NCBI GenBank assembly: GCA_937877765.1
Contig: CALGBN010000168.1
Coordinates: forward strand, 1-8,826
Length of the DNA stretch: 8,826 bases
DNA from: Candidatus Bathyarchaeota archaeon
GTDB taxonomy: Archaea; Thermoproteota; Bathyarchaeia; TCS64
Reading direction: 5' to 3'
In this document: one piece after another, positions 5,551-8,826 of the stretch
Layout of the letters: the number at the start of each line of letters is the position of its first letter
Numbering within the stretch: the stretch's first letter is position 1
The notes under the pieces: generated by a model
Told to the model about the DNA's origin: nothing
The model's database searches: none
The model's input: the letters and a program-made list of their open reading frames with translations, nothing else
Program-made: the position numbers and the translations under genes

Positions 5551-7011
5551 CTATTTTTCCAGCATCGAGACCCCAAAAGTCACGATAAAACTCAAGGGTA
5601 TACTTACGATACCGGGGTTAGCCAATGGGAATATTGCACCAGCGCCCATTATGGTAGGGCCTATCAGGATTAATCCACATGAACTGAGTAAACCAGTCCA
5701 AATACCCAGAGAGACGCCTCTAGCAGTTGTACCCTTCCAGAACAACACGCTGATCAATGCAGGTAGGTTGGCTGAAGCCGCTATAGCAAATGCTAATCCT
5801 ACTAAGAAGGCGACGTTCATCCCTTTGGCTACGATGCCTAGTATGATTGCTGCTATTCCTACACCTATTGCAGTTATCTTTGTCATTCGCAGTGTTTGTG
5901 CGTCATCCTGTGTGTTTCCCAGATACACTGTCCAAATGTCGTGGCTGATGGCTCCTGCTGCCGCCATTATCAAACCGGAGACAGTTCCTAGTATCGTGGC
6001 AAAGGCTATGCTGGATATTAACCCGAAGAATATTTCTCCGCCGATAAACTCCGCGAGAAGCGGTGCTGAAAGGTTTTGGTTCGCTGGGTCAACTGTCATG
6101 AAGTGCATAGCACCCAATCCTAGGAACAGCGTTAAAATGTAGAATACACCGATTGCCGCAATAGCGATCACTGTTGATCGTCTTGCATCAGCGGGAGTAG
6201 GCACCGTGTAGTACCTGATCAACACATGTGGCAAAGCAGCTGTTCCCAGTATTAATGCAAGTGCTAGACTCAGGAAATCCAGTGGGTTCTTGAACTTTAT
6301 ACCCGGAGCTAGGAACGCGTTTCCATCCATAACTCCACTCGGAGTCGTTAGAGTTGGATTATCCAATATGTTTGAGATGAAATCTACCGGCCCAAGCCCA
6401 GTAGCCCAAAGCACTCCTCCTGTTAATGCGACAGCCGCTATCAACAAGAGGAACCCCTTGATGAACTGAACATATGTAGTTGAGACCATTCCTGCAGTTG
6501 CAACAATAGTGATAACAAGCGCACCAACTAGTACGACACCCACCTCGTAGCTTAGCCCAAGTAACGGTTGGACGATTGACCCTGCGCCAACAATCTGGGG
6601 GATCAAATAGAATAGGCTTACAATTAGTGTGCTTACTGCGCCTGCTAGTCTTACTCCTTTATCTTCGAGTCTGAAAAGCAGAGCGTCACAGAAAGTATAC
6701 TTGCCGCATCGTCTCAAAGGCTCAGCGACGATCAATAGGGCCACGATCCACCCTGCGAGGAAACCGATACTATACAAGAACCCATCAAACCCGAAGAACG
6801 CTATCATACCAGCTATTCCAAGGAACGAAGCCGCGGAAAGATAGTCACCAGCAAAGGCAATACCATTTACAAGCCACTTGACGCCTCCGCCAGCCACAAA
6901 GTAGTGGCTAGCAGTCTTGACTTGTTTGGCTGCCCAGAAGCTGATGCCCAGGGTTATCGCTGTGATGACTAGGAACAATGCTACAGCTATTGGTTGGAAT
7001 GTGTACGCCAT
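5551..7011 (-). CDS. ActP-like sodium:solute symporter (SSS family)
   Basis: This 486-residue polytopic membrane protein is of the SSS family, closest in motif content to cation/acetate symporters (ActP type). Diagnostic stretches are YFVAGGG (37-43), NGIAFAGDYLSAASFLG (49-65), RRCGKYTFCDALLFRLE (100-116), YLIPQIVGAG (135-144), AALPHVLIRYYTVPTPADARRS (258-279), FYILTLFLGLGA (290-301) and AFATILGTVSGLIMAAAGAISHD (336-358). TTVQFIKG-like TTYVQFIKG (178-186) is also typical. About 12-13 hydrophobic helices can be seen. It lacks the cleavable N-terminal leader of E. coli ActP and has a short C-terminus (ending SMLEK), so it is smaller than the roughly 550-residue bacterial protein. It starts directly after the stop of the small membrane protein (TAGATG) with GGGGGTGA upstream, so the two are translationally coupled. 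It probably imports a monocarboxylate such as acetate, pyruvate or propionate with Na+; the exact substrate is inferred. Confidence 0.9.
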   Translation of the reverse strand: MAYTFQPIAVALFLVITAITLGISFWAAKQVKTASHYFVAGGGVKWLVNGIAFAGDYLSAASFLGIAGMIAFFGFDGFLYSIGFLAGWIVALLIVAEPLRRCGKYTFCDALLFRLEDKGVRLAGAVSTLIVSLFYLIPQIVGAGSIVQPLLGLSYEVGVVLVGALVITIVATAGMVSTTYVQFIKGFLLLIAAVALTGGVLWATGLGPVDFISNILDNPTLTTPSGVMDGNAFLAPGIKFKNPLDFLSLALALILGTAALPHVLIRYYTVPTPADARRSTVIAIAAIGVFYILTLFLGLGAMHFMTVDPANQNLSAPLLAEFIGGEIFFGLISSIAFATILGTVSGLIMAAAGAISHDIWTVYLGNTQDDAQTLRMTKITAIGVGIAAIILGIVAKGMNVAFLVGLAFAIAASANLPALISVLFWKGTTARGVSLGIWTGLLSSCGLILIGPTIMGAGAIFPLANPGIVSIPLSFIVTFGVSMLEK

Positions 7012-7278
7012 CTAGTTCACCCCCGTCTCCACCTGACCGGCGTACCAGTTGTAATACACGGCGATGATTATCGCGGATACGATGATAAGCATCCCACCCA
7101 CAATGCCTACATTCAATCCAAGAACACGCGTCATGAGTATGTTCTTGTTGAACGTGCCAGCGATTGTGAATAGAAAGTAGCCTATTATGTAAACTGTGAA
7201 GAGTATGAGTCCCATCCTGAAGGTTTTTTTATCCTTCTCCGGGACTGCCATAATATCATCTGGTTTTTCTTTTGTCAT
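7012..7278 (-). CDS. DUF485-like small membrane subunit of the symporter
   Basis: An 88-residue protein starting MTKEKPDDIMAVPEKDKK, with two transmembrane helices at about residues 22-40 (FRMGLILFTVYIIGYFLFTI) and 53-75 (LGLNVGIVGGMLIIVSAII), ending in NWYAGQVETGVN. This layout, with a charged N-terminus, two helices and a GLNVGI motif, matches the small DUF485 (YjcH-like) proteins encoded just before ActP symporters. The start at 7278 is chosen because GAGG (7285-7288) sits 6 nt upstream and a TATA-like element lies about 40 nt upstream. A longer in-frame opening to 7437 would add 53 low-complexity residues and overlap the peptidase gene. Its stop abuts the symporter ATG with no gap. The role of DUF485 proteins is not well established; an assembly or regulatory subunit is the common guess. 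Confidence 0.82.
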   Translation of the reverse strand: MTKEKPDDIMAVPEKDKKTFRMGLILFTVYIIGYFLFTIAGTFNKNILMTRVLGLNVGIVGGMLIIVSAIIIAVYYNWYAGQVETGVN

Positions 7279-7284
7279 ACAATG

Positions 7285-7288
7285 CCTC
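7285..7288 (-). promoter_or_regulatory. Shine-Dalgarno site deciding the DUF485-like start
   Basis: GAGG with a 6-nt spacer to the ATG at 7278. It supports this start over the longer in-frame extension and lies within the roughly 16-nt leader predicted from the upstream TATA element. Confidence 0.6.
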
Positions 7289-7315
7289 AATGAGTTTGAA
7301 TAACTGCTTATACTG

Positions 7316-7322
7316 TATATAT
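7316..7322 (-). promoter_or_regulatory. Putative TATA box for the DUF485-like/symporter operon
   Basis: ATATATA (minus strand) within CTTATCATATATACAG, in the 76-bp gap after the peptidase gene. Its centre (7319) predicts transcription start near 7294, about 16 nt before the ATG and just upstream of the GAGG. It follows directly on the peptidase poly-U terminator, so this is likely the start of a new transcription unit. Confidence 0.55.
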
Positions 7323-7339
7323 GATAAGAGCTTTTCCAG

Positions 7340-7346
7340 AAAAAAA
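7340..7346 (-). terminator. Poly-U terminator of the M14 peptidase gene
   Basis: Seven consecutive T on the minus strand begin 8 nt after the peptidase stop codon, in the context CCTATTTTTTTCTGG, with no stable hairpin before it. U-tracts alone are sufficient intrinsic terminators in many archaea. It separates the peptidase transcript from the symporter operon. Confidence 0.5.
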
Positions 7347-7354
7347 TAGGGAAC

Positions 7355-8826
7355 TTAAGCTGCTCCATAATAGATACTATTAAAGAGGAACTTGAAAGTC
7401 GCCCTATTCTGGTTCCTGAAATGAGGCGGGAAACCAATCATGATAATAACGCCATTACCAGCAGGAATCTCAGCAACAGCAGAATGACCACGCAGATGTT
7501 TCTCCCCAAGCACCCAGCCACTGATCAAAGGATCAGCCTCCGGATACCACGCCACAGAGTCACCATTCTTCACGTTAAATACTGGACTATTAAGGAACAT
7601 CACGGTCTCTTCACGGTCGAACCCATAACCCACTGGATGTGTGTTATCTACAAGCACCCTGAGTAGGCTTCCTGGGCAGTAGAACTCCTTATCGCCAAGT
7701 CCTTCCAGTGGTAACTCTGCTTCTGCCCAAAGCTCCTTTACTGCGTACTCATTCGCCCTATTGAGGGTGATTACAGTTTCGCCTGCATCAAGGAAGGATA
7801 ATATCTCCCGGTTTCCTGTTTCCCCAATTCCCTGCGTGTATTTTGGCTCATATTTTGTGGCGTCCATCCATCCTTGTCCTTTCATGCCATCCATCATGAT
7901 ATCTCGATTCAGGTCAGGCACGATCAAGACATCTATCTCATCATGGAAGCCACCTGCTCTGATATCCTCGGGGTAGAGGTTTACATAATCGAAACCATAA
8001 TCATCAAGAACCATTCTGAGCCACCCCTCATCAGCATTAGGAAGCCAAGCTCTGTAGACCCCAATCTTTGGCTTTACAATCTCAAAGATTTCATCACTGG
8101 GCTCTTCTATTCCAATGAACTCCAAACCAAGAGAATCAGCTAGTTCATCAAGCAGTTTGCCTATCCCGGGTTTTGCTTCTATAATAAACGCTCCAGGGCT
8201 GATTATCTCCTCATCAAGCTCGGTCTCGAATATCGCTCTGTAAACAGTATAATCTTCATCGAGAAGCCTGTTTATTGCCTTCGCGGCATAGTTGGGGGTT
8301 GGGTCAAGAACATAGTATTTTCCTTCTCCACTGATGTATCCCGGTTCAAGTTCTGGCACATCAATTATCTCAAGTGCTGCGTCAAATTCGCTTTTGATTT
8401 CGACTACTTCTACTCCCAGCTGGAGACTCAAAGTGTGTCCTGTAACATCATAAGGTACTTTTGGCGGCATATCCGGTGATTCCCTGAGATCAGGGTAGAC
8501 TTGTTTCTCTAGAAGGGCTTTTGCGAATCTTCCATAAGGTTGGGCATATCTGATGAAATAGCTTCCTGCAGGATACTCCACACCGTCTGCTGTGAAAGGC
8601 TCCACCGCCTTATCTACATCGACGTCGCCCATCCTGAGAACCCAGACGAGCTCTGTAATTGCCGCAGGGTCACGTTGTGCTGCTGGGATAACAAATCCAT
8701 AAGGGCCATTCACTGGATTCAATGCTCTTCTACCCATCTCAACTGTTCCCCTGAGCCACCGTTTTCTGAACTTTGCCGCTGTTTGGAGACACGCCATCGC
8801 TGCAGTGAACTCGTAGTCAACTATGT
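7355..8826 (-). CDS. C-terminal part of an M14-family zinc carboxypeptidase-like protein (5' end off window)
   Basis: The frame is open from the right edge of the window (8826) to a TAA at 7355. A Met at 8797 is internal, since coding continues upstream as IVDYEFTAA. Numbering from that Met, 480 residues are visible. Residues 1-100 resemble the region following the M14 catalytic domain of large secreted M14 proteins (NGPYGFVIPAAQRDP, GSYFIRYAQPYGRFAKALLE). The C-terminal half (about 242-480) is the GATase1-like domain typical of that subgroup: IGVYRAWLPNADEGWLRMVLDDYGF, FHDEIDVLIVPD, PGSLLRVLVDNTHPVGYGF and GVIIMIGFPPHFRNQNRATFK. The zinc ligands and catalytic Glu would be upstream and cannot be judged. 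Full-length relatives are about 800-900 residues. It is probably extracellular and acts on peptides or peptidoglycan-like material, but activity is inferred. It lies upstream of, but is terminated before, the symporter operon. Confidence 0.8.
   Translation of the reverse strand, partial: IVDYEFTAAMACLQTAAKFRKRWLRGTVEMGRRALNPVNGPYGFVIPAAQRDPAAITELVWVLRMGDVDVDKAVEPFTADGVEYPAGSYFIRYAQPYGRFAKALLEKQVYPDLRESPDMPPKVPYDVTGHTLSLQLGVEVVEIKSEFDAALEIIDVPELEPGYISGEGKYYVLDPTPNYAAKAINRLLDEDYTVYRAIFETELDEEIISPGAFIIEAKPGIGKLLDELADSLGLEFIGIEEPSDEIFEIVKPKIGVYRAWLPNADEGWLRMVLDDYGFDYVNLYPEDIRAGGFHDEIDVLIVPDLNRDIMMDGMKGQGWMDATKYEPKYTQGIGETGNREILSFLDAGETVITLNRANEYAVKELWAEAELPLEGLGDKEFYCPGSLLRVLVDNTHPVGYGFDREETVMFLNSPVFNVKNGDSVAWYPEADPLISGWVLGEKHLRGHSAVAEIPAGNGVIIMIGFPPHFRNQNRATFKFLFNSIYYGAA

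Noticed and set aside
5651..6142. 163-codon open frame on the + strand opposite the symporter
   Set aside because: It is antisense to a well-supported SSS gene; the composition is what the complement of hydrophobic codons produces, with no recognisable motif and no SD.
7279..7437. In-frame N-terminal extension of the DUF485-like protein to an upstream ATG
   Set aside because: The extra 53 residues are Ser/Ile-rich low complexity, overlap the peptidase coding region, and lie upstream of a good SD and TATA that point to the ATG at 7278.

Overview
The window reads as a piece of an archaeal genome, probably from a metagenome or single-cell assembly. The archaeal signs are A/T-rich TATA-like elements 20-40 nt upstream of several starts, some of which imply leaderless or very short-leader transcripts; heavy AGA/AGG arginine use; compact same-strand gene blocks; and a gene set of large GlmL/MutL-type ASKHA protein, DUF362, MBL hydrolase and M14 peptidase. 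An Asgard (Thorarchaeota-like) or similar uncultured lineage is plausible, but this is inference and no rRNA or marker gene is present. The first 32 bases are not genomic: they match the Illumina Nextera (Tn5) read-2 adapter, so the left edge is a library artefact.

Layout. After the adapter comes the last 32 codons of a lysine-rich, coiled-coil-like protein (33-131, +). A short promoter region leads into a two-gene + strand operon (205-3203). Its first gene is a 610-residue GlmL/MutL-family ATPase-fold protein. The second starts in a 1-nt overlap and encodes a 388-residue protein with a barrel-sandwich (lipoyl-like) N-terminal half and a KOW/SH3-like C-terminus. This operon meets the minus-strand genes convergently, with 18 bp between the stop codons.

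Everything from 3222 to the right edge is on the minus strand. In transcription order it runs: the C-terminal part of an M14-family zinc carboxypeptidase-like protein (cut by the window edge), a poly-U terminator and new promoter, a DUF485-like small membrane protein, an ActP-like sodium:solute symporter starting directly after it, an MBL-fold metallohydrolase with its own promoter, a single-pass membrane-anchored protein of unknown function, and a cysteine-free DUF362 protein.

How they fit together. The small membrane protein and the symporter are almost certainly one transport unit (monocarboxylate/acetate type). The peptidase upstream and the MBL hydrolase downstream may belong to the same heterotrophic uptake lifestyle but have their own signals. 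The most intriguing unit is the GlmL-like/sandwich-KOW pair. GlmL proteins are known as accessory factors of B12-dependent glutamate mutase, yet no mutase subunit is in the window, and the tightly coupled partner resembles no characterised mutase component that I recognise. There are no gene-free stretches longer than 300 bp, and I see no tRNA, rRNA, CRISPR or insertion sequence.
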